Below are positions 1 to 8,541 of a stretch of DNA of 64,000 nt, piece after piece. The notes under the pieces are model-generated. The model was not told the DNA's origin. It saw only the letters and a program-made list of their open reading frames with translations, and searched no databases. The stretch is from Xanthomonas arboricola pv. populi (GTDB lineage: Bacteria; Pseudomonadota; Gammaproteobacteria; Xanthomonadales; Xanthomonadaceae), in contig NZ_MDEB01000001.1 in the NCBI RefSeq assembly GCF_002939945.1, forward strand, positions 793,605 through 857,604, written 5' to 3'. How positions within the stretch are numbered: position 1 is the stretch's first letter; each line of letters begins with the position of its first letter. The translations under genes were made by a program, and so were the position numbers.

Positions 1-176
1 GGCAACCAGCTTCCTCTGAACCGATATTGTGCCACGGCGCGTCACGTTGATCGTTCAGCGGCCGGGGTGCCCTGGCGTCGCCAGGCACCGGGGGGGTGGG
101 GGCGGCCGGACACGCGTTGGCGACCGGCCAGGCACCTGCGCTGGCACCGTCATGCCGGACCGGCAGATCACTTACC

Positions 177-205
177 TTGTTAATGCCGCCTGCGGCGGCT
201 AGAAT
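177..205 (+). promoter_or_regulatory. Sigma-70 type promoter of tRNA-Ser/SRP RNA
   Basis: A -35 box TTGTTA (177-182) and a -10 box TAGAAT (200-205) are separated by exactly 17 bp. They lie about 37 bp upstream of the tRNA-Ser gene, as expected for a stable-RNA promoter. No CDS start lies nearby, so the tRNA, and perhaps the SRP RNA behind it, is the likely target. The left flank (66-89) holds an imperfect hairpin (GGTGCCCTGGCG / CCAGGCACC). No gene is seen in 1-176. Confidence 0.65.
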
Positions 206-242
206 CCCGCTCCTGCCGACGACCCGGTCGCACGGCAGGTAC

Positions 243-335
243 GGAGAGGTGTCCGAGTGGTTGAAGGAGCACGCCTGGAAAGTGTGTAAGCGTCTAAACC
301 GCGCTTCGGGGGTTCGAATCCCCCTCTCTCCGCCA
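243..335 (+). tRNA. tRNA-Ser (anticodon GGA)
   Basis: A class II tRNA with a long variable arm and an encoded CCA (333-335). The 7-bp acceptor stem GGAGAGG pairs with the 3' strand, with one G-U. The T-loop reads GGTTCGAATCC and the anticodon loop CTGGAAA gives GGA. It is expressed from the promoter at 177-205. Confidence 0.96.
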
Positions 336-397
336 GTTTCATGATCCTGCAACGCGATTGCATGGATCCAGGGTCGCGCCAGTGACCCACGTCTTAT

Positions 398-506
398 GGT
401 GGCCCCGTCGGTCCCTCGCGACGCTAGATCGAAAATCCCGCCAGGGCCGGAAGGCAGCAACGGTATCGATTGATGCGGGCGCCGAGGTCAACCGGCGGGG
501 ACACCA
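398..506 (+). ncRNA. ffs: 4.5S signal recognition particle RNA (small bacterial type)
   Basis: The conserved SRP domain IV apical sequence is present around 443-470 (CCAGGGCCGGAAGGCAGCAA), close to the universal GGTCCGGAAGGAAGCAGC motif that binds Ffh. The ends 398-412 and 491-505 are almost perfectly complementary (GGTGGCCCCGTCGGT with ACCGGCGGGGACACC), closing the single long hairpin of about 108 nt typical of the gammaproteobacterial form. With Ffh this RNA targets inner-membrane proteins to FtsY and SecYEG. It follows tRNA-Ser, with which it may be co-transcribed. The ends are set from the base pairing and may be off by a few bases. Confidence 0.93.
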
Positions 507-549
507 CCCTAACCCCTTGATGTCCCCGCAGCGCTTGAGTCGCGAGCGT

Positions 550-993
550 CTACTGCGCCTGCGATTCCGGATGCAGCCAGCCGGCGTCGCCTTCCAGGTA
601 ATGCTCGTGCTTCCAGATCGGCACGCGTGCCTTGACCTCGTCGATGATGAAGCGGCAGGCATCGAATGCGGCGCCGCGATGCGCCGCACTGACGCCGACC
701 CACACCGCCATGTCGCCGATGCGCAGCTCGCCCACGCGATGCACGCAGCAGGCGTTGACGATGGCAAACCGACTCATCGCCTCGTCGAGCACGCGCCGGC
801 CTTCGGCCTGGGCAAGTGCGGCGTAGGCTTCGTAGCGTAGTCCGGCCACGCTGCGGCCTTCGTTGTGATTGCGTACCCAGCCTTCGAAACTGGCGAACGC
901 GCCGGCATGCGGGTGCTCCAGCGCGGCACGCAAGCTGTCGACCGGCAATGGCACATCGGAAAGTGCAAAGAGGGCGGTTGTCTGCTCGCTCAT
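550..993 (-). CDS. moaE: Molybdopterin synthase catalytic subunit MoaE
   Basis: A 147-aa MoaE, the large subunit of MPT synthase, which inserts two sulfurs from MoaD thiocarboxylate into cyclic pyranopterin monophosphate. The family core FEGWVRNHNEGRSV and the conserved stretches CVHRVGEL, AAHRGAAFDACRFIID and PIWKHEHY are visible, the last carrying the catalytic Lys pair region. The ATG at 993 is preferred because GGGAGG sits 6 nt upstream; an in-frame TTG at 999 would lie on top of that ribosome-binding site. It is the last gene of the kdkA-mbl-moaA-moaC-moaD-moaE operon, 2 bp after moaD. Confidence 0.95.
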   Translation of the reverse strand: MSEQTTALFALSDVPLPVDSLRAALEHPHAGAFASFEGWVRNHNEGRSVAGLRYEAYAALAQAEGRRVLDEAMSRFAIVNACCVHRVGELRIGDMAVWVGVSAAHRGAAFDACRFIIDEVKARVPIWKHEHYLEGDAGWLHPESQAQ

Positions 994-995
994 GC

Positions 996-1241
996 TCAAC
1001 CTCCCGACACCGGCGGAATGAACACGATTTCACTGCCATCGCGCACGCCATCCTCCCAGCGCGCGAACGCGCCATCCACCGCCACGCGCAGCTGCGTCGG
1101 CGTCCAGCGCAGGCCGTGGCGCGTCTCGAGTTCGGCATACAGTGCGCGCAGGTCCTGCGCCGCCGATTGCACCTGCTCGCTGGCAATGCCCGCCGCCTCA
1201 CGCAAACTGGCGAAATACAGCACCGTCACTGTGGCGCTCAT
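996..1241 (-). CDS. moaD: Molybdopterin synthase sulfur carrier subunit MoaD
   Basis: An 81-aa ubiquitin-like sulfur carrier ending in the diagnostic Gly-Gly (PPVSGG), which is adenylated by MoeB and converted to thiocarboxylate. The N-terminal beta strand [14 protein letters not shown] and the FIPPVSGG tail match the family. An upstream extension of the frame is possible but overlaps moaC in antisense-like composition and is not family-like. The ATG at 1241 gives an ATGA overlap with the moaC stop, indicating translational coupling. It partners with MoaE immediately downstream. Confidence 0.95.
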   Translation of the reverse strand: MSATVTVLYFASLREAAGIASEQVQSAAQDLRALYAELETRHGLRWTPTQLRVAVDGAFARWEDGVRDGSEIVFIPPVSGG

Positions 1242-1735
1242 TGGCTTGCTCCGATATCGCGCTTGCCACCGCGCTTGGACACCAACTTGGTCGGGCCGAT
1301 GCTCATGCTGTGCGACAACGCCTTGCACATGTCGTAGACCGTCAAGGCCGCCACGCTGGCGCCGGTGAGCGCTTCCATTTCCACACCGGTGCGATGCACG
1401 CAGCGCACCGTGCAACTGATGTCCAGCACCTGCTCGCCCGCCCAGTCGATCTCGAAGCGGCATGCATCGATCGGCAATGGGTGGCAGAACGGAATCAATT
1501 CGTACGTGCGCTTGACCGCCATGGTGCCGGCGATCACTGCGGTCTCCACGATGCCGCCCTTGGCGCTGCGCAAACCGTCGGCACGCAATTGTGCGGCGAC
1601 AGCGGCGGGAAAACGCACCCGGCTTTGGGCGGTGGCGCTGCGCGCAGTAACCGCCTTGTCCGAGACATCCACCATCGTGGGCAGTCCGGAATCGTCCAGG
1701 TGGGTCAGGCGTGCGGAACGGGATTTTGCAGGCAT
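1238..1735 (-). CDS. moaC: Cyclic pyranopterin monophosphate synthase MoaC
   Basis: This 165-aa MoaC converts the MoaA product (3',8-cyclo-GTP) to cyclic pyranopterin monophosphate. The conserved segments are [14 protein letters not shown] near the N-terminus, [21 protein letters not shown] (LIPFCHPL is the family hallmark), [16 protein letters not shown] and the catalytic KLVSKRGGK lysines. The ATG at 1735 is chosen because it leaves the usual short lead before LTHLDDSG; a GTG at 1747 would add four residues, and neither has a convincing ribosome-binding site. It overlaps moaD by 4 bp and lies 76 bp behind moaA. Confidence 0.94.
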   Translation of the reverse strand: MPAKSRSARLTHLDDSGLPTMVDVSDKAVTARSATAQSRVRFPAAVAAQLRADGLRSAKGGIVETAVIAGTMAVKRTYELIPFCHPLPIDACRFEIDWAGEQVLDISCTVRCVHRTGVEMEALTGASVAALTVYDMCKALSHSMSIGPTKLVSKRGGKRDIGASQ

Positions 1736-1811
1736 GGGAAACGACACGATGACAGGCGCTCAGGATGCGGCATTCTCGGTGAACGCGGTGCCTGGATGGA
1801 ACAGCAGTGCC

Positions 1812-2843
1812 TTACCCGCCAATCAAGAACATCTCCACCGGCTTGCCGCGCCGCGGTGTCGATGCGCGCGCCTCGCTGTAGCGGTCGCCACGCATGCTCC
1901 AGCGCGCACGCAGATGCTCGGACAATCCATGCTCTCCCTCGGCCAAGGCCGGCTTGAGGTCATGGCCCTGGCTGGCGAACAGGCAGGTGTACAACTGCCC
2001 ATCGGCCGACACACGTGCGCGCTGGCAATCGCCGCAGAACGGCACGCTGACCGAACTGACAAAACCCACCTCGCCGGCGCCATCGGCAAATGCATGCCGC
2101 TGCGCCACTTCGCCGGTGTAATTGGCATCCAGCGGCACCAATGGCCAGCGCGCGTGGATGCGCTCGTGCAGTTGTGCAGAGGTCACCACCGCATCGGCCG
2201 TCCAGCCATTGCAGCTGCCCACATCCATGAACTCGATGAAGCGCAGCACATGGCCGCTGCCACGGAAGTGCTCCACCAGGGGCAGCAGTTGATCTTCATT
2301 GACGCCGCGCTGCACCACGCAGTTGATCTTCAGACGCCGAAAGCCGGCCTGCTCGGCGGCGGCGATGCCGGCCAGCACCTGCGCAATCTCGCCGCGGTTG
2401 CCGCTCATGCGCCTGAACAGCTCCGGATCCAGGGCATCCATGCTCACGGTGATACGGCGCAGCCCGGCCTGACGCAGCGCCATCGCCTGACGCGCAAGCA
2501 AGGTGCCGTTGGTGGTCAGCGCCAGATCCTCGATCCCCTCGATTGCGGTCAGGCGCGCAATCAGGCTAGGCAGATCGCGACGCAACAGTGGCTCGCCACC
2601 GGTCAGGCGCACCTTGGTGACGCCGACGGAGACGAAGGCACGCACCAGCATTTCCAGCTGATCGAAGCTCAGGCGCTGCTGCGCATCGAATCCGTAATCG
2701 TCGGGCACGCGGTCGGCCGGCATGCAGTAACCGCAGCGGAAATTGCAGGCCTCGATGACCGACAAGCGCAGATCGCGCAGCGGCCGGCCATAGCGGTCCT
2801 GCATCGGCGCGGCCGTCAGATTCGGCAACAGCAAGGCGCCCAT
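1812..2843 (-). CDS. moaA: GTP 3',8-cyclase MoaA (radical SAM)
   Basis: A 343-aa radical SAM enzyme that cyclises GTP in the first step of molybdenum cofactor synthesis. The N-terminal cluster motif is CNFRCGYC (residues 33-40, CxxxCxxC), followed by LTGGEPLLRRDL and TTNGTLL. The C-terminal second [4Fe-4S] cluster ligands appear in PFCGDCQRARVSADG and the later LYTCLF. The protein ends in GG, which in this family enters the active site. Its ATG overlaps the stop of the upstream hydrolase gene (TGATG), so it is translationally coupled in the operon. Confidence 0.96.
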   Translation of the reverse strand: MGALLLPNLTAAPMQDRYGRPLRDLRLSVIEACNFRCGYCMPADRVPDDYGFDAQQRLSFDQLEMLVRAFVSVGVTKVRLTGGEPLLRRDLPSLIARLTAIEGIEDLALTTNGTLLARQAMALRQAGLRRITVSMDALDPELFRRMSGNRGEIAQVLAGIAAAEQAGFRRLKINCVVQRGVNEDQLLPLVEHFRGSGHVLRFIEFMDVGSCNGWTADAVVTSAQLHERIHARWPLVPLDANYTGEVAQRHAFADGAGEVGFVSSVSVPFCGDCQRARVSADGQLYTCLFASQGHDLKPALAEGEHGLSEHLRARWSMRGDRYSEARASTPRRGKPVEMFLIGG

Positions 2844-3592
2844 CAGGGCGCCATGGCGGCAGTCGGCTCTGCCAGCGGCAGATGTTGGCCAGGCACGGCC
2901 ACGCGATGGCCGCGTGCGCGTAGCACGTCGCCGTCGGCGTTGCTGGCGTAGTGATACAGCAGCATGCGGCTCAACAGGTCCTGCGGGTATTCCCGCTCCA
3001 AATCGTCCACCCCAGTATGCGACGGGTTGCCGTGAACGCCGCAGTCATGCGCGATGAGCTCGCCGTCACCGGCGTAGCGGGCCAGTATTTCCGGGATCGG
3101 CCGGGTGTCGCCGCTCCAGACCAGCGCCCCCTGCAGCCGCAGCCCGTAGGCGGTCTCCGGCCAGTGGTGGCGCGCCGGGAACACTTCCAGCCGTACCCCG
3201 TCGTGCCAGAACGCCTCACCGACCGGCACCAGCTGGAACGCGTCCCAGAAGTTCGCACCGCCCTCAGCCAGCACGTTCGGGTAGTCGGCGATGCGCCGCT
3301 GCAGCAACGGCACCACCGGCGCCGGCACGTACAGGCGCGTGCGCCCGCGGCGTTCGGAGAAATAGCTGTCCACGAACAGCCGTTCCAGCCCGCCCACGTG
3401 GTCCAGATGCACGTGGGTGATGAACACTGCCTGCGGCAGATGACCGTACTGGGCTTGATAAGCAGTGAGCCCTTCGCTGCCGCAATCGATGGTCAGCCAC
3501 GGCGCGCCGGCGCGCTCGATGGTGGCCATCGGCGAACCAAGCGCCACCGCCGACGCATTGCCGACCCCTTGCACACGCAACGCCCAGTCCAT
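2843..3592 (-). CDS. MBL-fold metallo-hydrolase
   Basis: A 249-aa metallo-beta-lactamase-fold protein of the RNase Z-like or beta-lactamase domain 2 type. The metal motif THVHLDHVGG (HxHxDH) lies near residue 59-68, with later ligands in ARHHWPET, WSGDTRPI and a C-terminal YHYAS. The substrate is unknown. The start ATG (3592) overlaps the kdkA stop by one base and its stop overlaps the moaA start, so it is made with the Kdo kinase and MoaA. Nothing in the sequence ties it directly to molybdopterin or LPS; the link is operon membership only. Confidence 0.85.
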   Translation of the reverse strand: MDWALRVQGVGNASAVALGSPMATIERAGAPWLTIDCGSEGLTAYQAQYGHLPQAVFITHVHLDHVGGLERLFVDSYFSERRGRTRLYVPAPVVPLLQRRIADYPNVLAEGGANFWDAFQLVPVGEAFWHDGVRLEVFPARHHWPETAYGLRLQGALVWSGDTRPIPEILARYAGDGELIAHDCGVHGNPSHTGVDDLEREYPQDLLSRMLLYHYASNADGDVLRARGHRVAVPGQHLPLAEPTAAMAP

Positions 3593-4341
3593 CAGTAGCC
3601 CCGGCCCCAGGCCAGTTCGTACGCGCGGTGCAGGCGTTGGTAATCCTTGTCGACCTCTTCGCGGCTGCGGTTGCCGCGCAACTTCAGCAGCGAGCGGTGC
3701 AGGCGCTTGAGATTGCGTTCGCGCCAGCGCGTGGCCGGAATGCGCAACACGCCGCGGTCGAAATCGATCAACCAGCCATGCCCGCCGGCATCGAACAGGA
3801 TGTTGTGCGCGTTGAGATCGGCATGATCCAGGCCGGCGCGATGAAAGCGCGCAATCAGCCGCCCGGTCTCTTCCCACGGCGCACCGCGCCCGGCGACCCG
3901 TGCATGATCGGCGAGCGAGCGCACGTTCTCCAGGCGTTCCATCAACAACGCAGCGCGATAGCTCAGCCCCTCACGCAGATAGCAGGCCGCCAACGGGCGC
4001 GGCACCGGCAACTTGCGCTTGAGCAGTTCGCGCATCAGCCGGAACTCGGCAAAGCTGCGCGTGCGCCCAGCTCCTTTCCACAGATAGCGATCGCGGCTCA
4101 CGCGCGCGGCCATGCCGCCGCGCAGGTACTGCCGCAACACGCTACGACCGAACGGCGCATCCACGAACCAGGCCCCACCCCGCCCGCCTTCGTCGACCGG
4201 CCGTGCCCTGTCGCCCCAGCGTTGCGGCGAAAACAGCCCCGCATCGGCTTGCCGCAGCCGTTCGCGGTCGAACAGAATGGCGCCATAGCCGCGGCCTTCG
4301 CGGTACGGCGTCAGCGCTTCAGTGGCGTCGAAAGAAACCAT
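3592..4341 (-). CDS. kdkA: 3-deoxy-D-manno-octulosonic acid (Kdo) kinase
   Basis: A 249-aa kinase of the KdkA/RfaP-like fold that phosphorylates the single Kdo of inner-core LPS with ATP. The visible motifs are [27 protein letters not shown], the catalytic loop [12 protein letters not shown] (near residue 172-183) and the metal-binding LIDFDRG. The length and N-terminus match the Haemophilus KdkA pattern. It heads the operon that continues into the MBL hydrolase and the moa genes. Only 20 bp separate its ATG from that of the divergent heptosyltransferase, and no good ribosome-binding site is visible. Confidence 0.92.
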   Translation of the reverse strand: MVSFDATEALTPYREGRGYGAILFDRERLRQADAGLFSPQRWGDRARPVDEGGRGGAWFVDAPFGRSVLRQYLRGGMAARVSRDRYLWKGAGRTRSFAEFRLMRELLKRKLPVPRPLAACYLREGLSYRAALLMERLENVRSLADHARVAGRGAPWEETGRLIARFHRAGLDHADLNAHNILFDAGGHGWLIDFDRGVLRIPATRWRERNLKRLHRSLLKLRGNRSREEVDKDYQRLHRAYELAWGRGY

Positions 4342-4361
4342 CCATCGAGTCTAACAACACC

Positions 4362-5411
4362 ATGGCTTCTACGCCCGCTTCGTTATGCCTGCTGCGCCTG
4401 TCCGCCCTGGGTGACGTCACCCATGTGGTGCCGCTGGTGCGCACCCTGCAGGCGGGATTTCCGGCAAGCCAGCTGCATTGGATCATCGACAAGGCCGGGT
4501 TGAAACTGCTCGACGGCCTGCCCGGCGTGCAGTTCCATGCCTACGACAAGCGCACCGGCGTGGCCGGGATGCGCGCGCTACGCCGGTCGCTGGCGCCACT
4601 GGGTCGCTTCGATGCGCTGCTGCAGATGCAGGTGGCCTTGCGCGCGAATGTGCTGTCGGCCTTCGTGCCGGCACGGCGGCGGATCGGCTACGACCGCAGC
4701 CGGTCCAAGGACCTGCACGGCCTGTTCATCAACGAGCGCATCGCCGATCGCCCCGGCATCCACGTGCTCGACGCCATCGGCAGCTTCGCCCGGCCGCTCG
4801 GCCTGACCCAGACCCGGGTGCGCTGGGACTTGCCGGTCCCCGACGAGGCGCATCACTGGGCACGCGCGCAATGGGATGACGACGGCCGCCCGGTGCTGAT
4901 GATTTCGCCGTGCTCCAGTCACGCGCGCCGCAACTGGTATCCCGACCGCCATGCCGCGCTGGCCGACCATGCCGCTGCACAGGGTTGGCGGGTCGTATTG
5001 TGCGGTGGCCGCAGCGAGCTGGAACGCAGCACCGCAGATGCCATCGTCGCGGCCGCGCGCGCGCCAGTGCTGGATCTGGTCGGCAAGGACACGCTCAAGC
5101 AACTCCCTGCCCTGCTCGCCCGCGCCGATCTGGTGGTCACCCCCGATTCCGGGCCGATGCACATCGCCAATGCGATGGGCACCAAGGTGCTCGGCCTGCA
5201 TGCGGCCAGCAATCCACTGCGCAGCGGACCGTATTCGGACGTGCGCTATTGCGTGGACCGGTACGACACGGCCGCCCGCAAATACCTGGGCAAGCCGGCC
5301 GACCAGCTGAAATGGGGCACCAAGATCGAGTTCGACGAGGTGATGGCGCTGATCACCGTGGACGATGCGATCGCCGCATTCGAGCGTTATCGCGGCGATC
5401 ATCCGCGCTGA
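4362..5411 (+). CDS. opsX: Lipopolysaccharide core heptosyltransferase (GT9 family, OpsX/RfaX-like)
   Basis: A 349-aa ADP-heptose:LPS heptosyltransferase of glycosyltransferase family 9, adding heptose to Kdo in the inner core. The N-terminal LCLLRLSALGDVTHVVP motif (LRxxxxGD) and the C-terminal nucleotide-sugar site VVTPDSGPMHIANAMG are typical, as is GLHAASNPLRSGPY. It is divergent from kdkA, whose product acts on the same Kdo region, so the pair probably builds the phosphorylated Kdo-heptose core. The gene name follows the Xanthomonas OpsX/RfaX proteins by similarity of description and is an inference. The start at 4362 places the motif at residue 8-18; no strong ribosome-binding site is seen. 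Confidence 0.85.
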   Translation: MASTPASLCLLRLSALGDVTHVVPLVRTLQAGFPASQLHWIIDKAGLKLLDGLPGVQFHAYDKRTGVAGMRALRRSLAPLGRFDALLQMQVALRANVLSAFVPARRRIGYDRSRSKDLHGLFINERIADRPGIHVLDAIGSFARPLGLTQTRVRWDLPVPDEAHHWARAQWDDDGRPVLMISPCSSHARRNWYPDRHAALADHAAAQGWRVVLCGGRSELERSTADAIVAAARAPVLDLVGKDTLKQLPALLARADLVVTPDSGPMHIANAMGTKVLGLHAASNPLRSGPYSDVRYCVDRYDTAARKYLGKPADQLKWGTKIEFDEVMALITVDDAIAAFERYRGDHPR

Positions 5412-5648
5412 GGATCGGCGACTGATCGGCGCTCGGACAGGCGTTCAATCGCTGCCGATCTGCGCACTGCACCGTGACTCGATCGCCCAGAACAGCCGGG
5501 ACACAAGGGAGAAACACCGACGACTCACCCACGCGGCAGACAACCACCGCGGTGCCGGCTAACTCAACGTCTGGCGACGCACCAGGATGCACCGCTCACC
5601 CACCGATCGCCACGCCTCTCGGTCACGCAGACCTGCGATCAGCGGGCT
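5412..5648. other. Intergenic gap with no recognisable feature
   Basis: This 237-bp gap lies between the convergent heptosyltransferase and DUF6165 genes. I see no gene, RNA or strong T-tract terminator in it. Confidence 0.5.
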
Positions 5649-6053
5649 TCAGGCACCGGTAGCGCGATAGTCCTGATACGACTTCTCTTCCACGTACGAC
5701 GAACCCAGCGCCAGGTTGATCTCTTTCTTGATGCGCGCGCGCTCGTCGTTTTCGATATAGACGCTGCGCGCCAGCTGCACAAAGCTGTCGTCGAAGCTCT
5801 GCGCCTGCTCCTTGAGCCGGATATCGTCCTCGATCACCCACAGCCGCTCGTTGACGGCCTTGAGCGCAGCACGCAGACGCACGATGTCGTGGCCGGCGGC
5901 CGGATGCGCCATCCAGCTGGTCTCCAGCGCGGACAGCTCGCTGCGCACATTAGCCAGCTTGATCGGGTCGCTCATGCGCTCGGACTTGATCTGCAGGATC
6001 GCAATCTTGTCGAGCAGCTCACCAAAGGACACGGGCACCAGGATCTCGGACAT
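5649..6053 (-). CDS. DUF6165 family protein
   Basis: A 134-aa soluble, highly charged protein of the DUF6165 type. It starts MSEILVPVSFGELLDKIAILQIK and is otherwise largely helical (RLRAALKAVNERLWVIEDDIRLKE, DERARIKKEINLALG). The ATG at 6053 is preferred over an upstream in-frame start because GGAGG lies 8 nt before it. In other genomes such proteins sit near glycosyltransferase and LPS genes, and here the gene is convergent with the heptosyltransferase. The function is not known. Confidence 0.75.
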   Translation of the reverse strand: MSEILVPVSFGELLDKIAILQIKSERMSDPIKLANVRSELSALETSWMAHPAAGHDIVRLRAALKAVNERLWVIEDDIRLKEQAQSFDDSFVQLARSVYIENDERARIKKEINLALGSSYVEEKSYQDYRATGA

Positions 6054-6116
6054 GACAGGCCTCCAACGGATATCGGGCGATTGTAGCCATCGCAGCAGCG
6101 GACGGCGGCGAGACAT

Positions 6117-6141
6117 AAACAAAAGCCCCCTTGCGGGGGCT
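6117..6141 (-). terminator. Rho-independent terminator behind tRNA-Ser(CGA)
   Basis: On the minus strand the inverted repeat GCCCCCG CAA GGGGGC is followed by TTTTGTTT. It lies directly downstream of tRNA-Ser(CGA) and upstream of the DUF6165 gene. Confidence 0.8.
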
Positions 6142-6151
6142 GATGCGAATC

Positions 6152-6242
6152 TGGCGGAGAGGGGGGGATTCGAACCCCCGAGGCGCTATAAACGCCTGCC
6201 TGATTTCGAGTCAGGTACATTCAACCGCTCTGCCACCTCTCC
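6152..6242 (-). tRNA. tRNA-Ser (anticodon CGA)
   Basis: A class II tRNA with GGAGAGG at the 5' end, a long variable arm, a GGTTCGAATCC T-loop and an encoded CCA (6152-6154 on the complement). The anticodon loop CTCGAAA gives CGA, reading UCG. Confidence 0.96.
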
Positions 6243-6440
6243 AGATGGTCCCCAGTGTCCTGGGGCCGTGCATCATACGGGCACGGGCGCCAAGCCACAA
6301 GCGGCCCGGGCCGGCATCGCCGACACGATCCAAGGCCCGGGCGTGAACCCGCCCTGCGGCAGCGGCGATCGGCGTGTTGCTGCTGGCCGGCCGCCCCGCG
6401 ATGATGGTCACGCACCTCCTACCTTTGGCGACCCGCCCCC

Positions 6441-7145
6441 ATGCTCGAATTCGGACACCTTACCCATGTCGGCCTGCGCCGTGACCTCAATGAGGACACG
6501 TACTACGGCGACAGCGAATTGGGGCTCTGGCTGGTGGCCGATGGCATGGGCGGGCATGCATGCGGTGAAGTGGCCAGTGCCCTGGCGCGCGAAACCATCG
6601 TGCGCGAGGTGCGCGCCGGCACCCCGCTGGCCCAGGCGGTACGCATCGCCGACGAAGAGATCATCAAGACCTCGCGCCGCTGCAACGACACCTTGCCGAT
6701 GGGTACCACCGTCGTCGCTGCGCGCGTACTGGGCCAGCGCTTCGAAGTGGCCTGGGTCGGAGACAGCCGTGCGTACCTGTGGCGCGACGGGCGACTGGCG
6801 CAACTGAGCCAGGACCATAGCTATGTGCAGGAACTCATCGCCCAGGGCACCCTGACCAGCGAGCAGGCGCGTGCGCATCCGCATCGCAACGTGGTGACCC
6901 AGGCGCTGGGCGTTACCGATCCGGTTCACCTCAATGTCGCCACCATGCAGGGCGAACTCAAATCCGGCATGCAGCTGCTGCTGTGCAGCGACGGCCTCAC
7001 CGAGGAAGTCGACGATGCCGCGATCGCCGCGACCCTGTCGCAGGCCGATTGCAGCGCGCAGGAGTGTGTCGAATGCCTGGTCGCCGCCGCGCTCGATGGC
7101 GGCGGCTCGGACAACATCACCGCGATCCTGGTGCGCAGCTACTAA
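6441..7145 (+). CDS. PP2C-type serine/threonine protein phosphatase (Stp1/PrpC-like)
   Basis: A 234-aa stand-alone PP2C/PPM catalytic domain. All signature motifs are visible in order: RRDLNEDTYY (motif 1, metal Asp), WLVADGMGGHACGE (motif 2), MGTTVVAARV, WVGDSRAYLWRDG, LSQDHSYVQELI, HPHRNVVTQALG, LLLCSDGLTEEVDD and GGGSDNITAILV. It should dephosphorylate Ser/Thr in cytoplasmic proteins with Mn2+ or Mg2+, opposing a Hanks-type kinase. No kinase is adjacent. In proteobacteria such genes also occur in FHA or type VI clusters, but none is seen here. Confidence 0.92.
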   Translation: MLEFGHLTHVGLRRDLNEDTYYGDSELGLWLVADGMGGHACGEVASALARETIVREVRAGTPLAQAVRIADEEIIKTSRRCNDTLPMGTTVVAARVLGQRFEVAWVGDSRAYLWRDGRLAQLSQDHSYVQELIAQGTLTSEQARAHPHRNVVTQALGVTDPVHLNVATMQGELKSGMQLLLCSDGLTEEVDDAAIAATLSQADCSAQECVECLVAAALDGGGSDNITAILVRSY

Positions 7146-7310
7146 ACGCGGCCGAAACCCAGCAAGCCCCGGCTGGCGGGCGGCGAGCGCAGGTGTTATT
7201 GCCCGCATCTTGCTGGATGCAGACAAACGCCTGGTCGGTCGAGGGCGCAGCGTCCTCACTGCTGCGGGACATGCCGCGTGACATCCGGGCAACAGTTGCC
7301 GACAACCGCG

Positions 7311-8045
7311 TTACCCGGCGGCAGCCGCCTCTTCGACCGGCGCATCCCACAACGCGCGCCCGGCCTTCTTGCGCAGATACGCCAGGCGCGCCTCGTGCGC
7401 CTGTGACTCCGAGGCGGTCACCACCACCCGTGCGCGCGGCAACAGCAGCGCCGGATCGAAGGTGATCATGCCCTCGCCGTGCTCGTTGCGCTGGCCGGTA
7501 TCGGCACTGGCAAAGCCAATTTCTTCCTGGCCCGAGGTCAGCGCGATGTACACATCGGCCAGGATCTGCGCATCGAGCAAGGCGCCATGCAACTGGCGAT
7601 GCGAGTTGTCCACGCCCAGGCGCTTGCACAAGGCATCCAGCGAGTTGCGCTGCCCTGGATAGCGCTCGCGCGCCATCATCAAGGTATCCACCACGGTGGC
7701 GCGCTCGACGATGCGGCCGTAGTTGTCGCCCAGCAGCGACAGCTCGTTGTCCAGGAATCCCAGATCGAACGCGGCGTTGTGGATGATCAGCTCCGCGCCG
7801 TCGATGTAGGCCAGGAACTCCTCGACCACATCGGCAAACAGCGGCTTGTCGGCCAGGAACTCCAGGGTCAATCCGGTCACTTCCTGCGCACCGGGTTCGA
7901 AATCGCAATCGGGCTTCAGATAGCGATGGAAGTTGTTGCCGCTCGGGCGCCGCTCCAGCAGCTCCACCGCACCGATTTCGACGACGCGGTTGCCCTTGCG
8001 CCATTCCAGGCCGGTGGTTTCGGTATCGAGAATGATCTGACGCAT
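7311..8045 (-). CDS. dnaQ: DNA polymerase III epsilon subunit (3'-5' proofreading exonuclease)
   Basis: A 244-aa DEDDh exonuclease. ExoI is ILDTETTGL (residues 5-13), ExoII is HNAAFDLGFLDNE, and ExoIII-epsilon is HGALLDAQILADVY with the catalytic His and Asp. The C-terminal tail after residue 180 is the region that binds the alpha subunit in E. coli. It lies 12 bp behind rnhA on the same strand. In E. coli rnhA and dnaQ are divergent neighbours, so the pair is conserved but the orientation here is tandem. Confidence 0.96.
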   Translation of the reverse strand: MRQIILDTETTGLEWRKGNRVVEIGAVELLERRPSGNNFHRYLKPDCDFEPGAQEVTGLTLEFLADKPLFADVVEEFLAYIDGAELIIHNAAFDLGFLDNELSLLGDNYGRIVERATVVDTLMMARERYPGQRNSLDALCKRLGVDNSHRQLHGALLDAQILADVYIALTSGQEEIGFASADTGQRNEHGEGMITFDPALLLPRARVVVTASESQAHEARLAYLRKKAGRALWDAPVEEAAAAG

Positions 8046-8057
8046 GAATCCTCTTGC

Positions 8058-8510
8058 TTACGCGGTTGCGCTGCCATCGCGCTGGGCGATGGCCTGATTG
8101 CGGGCGAGCACGTCGACGCGCTCGTTGTCCGGGTCGCCATTGTGGCCTTTCACCCAACGCCAATCGATGCTGTGGCGTTGCGTGGCCGTATGCAGCCGCT
8201 CCCACAGTTCCCGGTTCTTGACCGGGTCGCCGCCGGCGGTTTTCCAACCGCGGCGCACCCAGCCGGACATCCACTCGGTAATGCCCTGGCGCACGTATTG
8301 CGAGTCGGTATGCAGCACGATCTGGCACGGCTCGGTGAGCGTTTCCAGCGCCATGATCGCCGCCATCAACTCCATGCGGTTGTTGGTGGATGTCGCTTCG
8401 CCGCCGGACAATTCCTTCTCGCGGCCGTTGTAACGCAACAGGGCCGCCCAACCGCCCGGCCCGGGATTGCCGAGGCAGGAGCCGTCGGTATGCACTTCAA
8501 TGGATTTCAT
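8058..8510 (-). CDS. rnhA: Ribonuclease HI
   Basis: A 150-aa RNase HI that cleaves the RNA strand of RNA-DNA hybrids. The metal-binding residues are visible in [16 protein letters not shown] (first Asp), [10 protein letters not shown] (Glu), LHTDSQYV (Asp) and the final DNERVDVLA (Asp). The basic handle segment [17 protein letters not shown] and the WRWVKGHNG loop with its flexible catalytic His complete the canonical bacterial type. The length equals the usual 150-155 aa. Confidence 0.97.
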   Translation of the reverse strand: MKSIEVHTDGSCLGNPGPGGWAALLRYNGREKELSGGEATSTNNRMELMAAIMALETLTEPCQIVLHTDSQYVRQGITEWMSGWVRRGWKTAGGDPVKNRELWERLHTATQRHSIDWRWVKGHNGDPDNERVDVLARNQAIAQRDGSATA

Positions 8511-8541
8511 CGGCTTCTGGTGTTTGGAAAGTGGTCAATCG

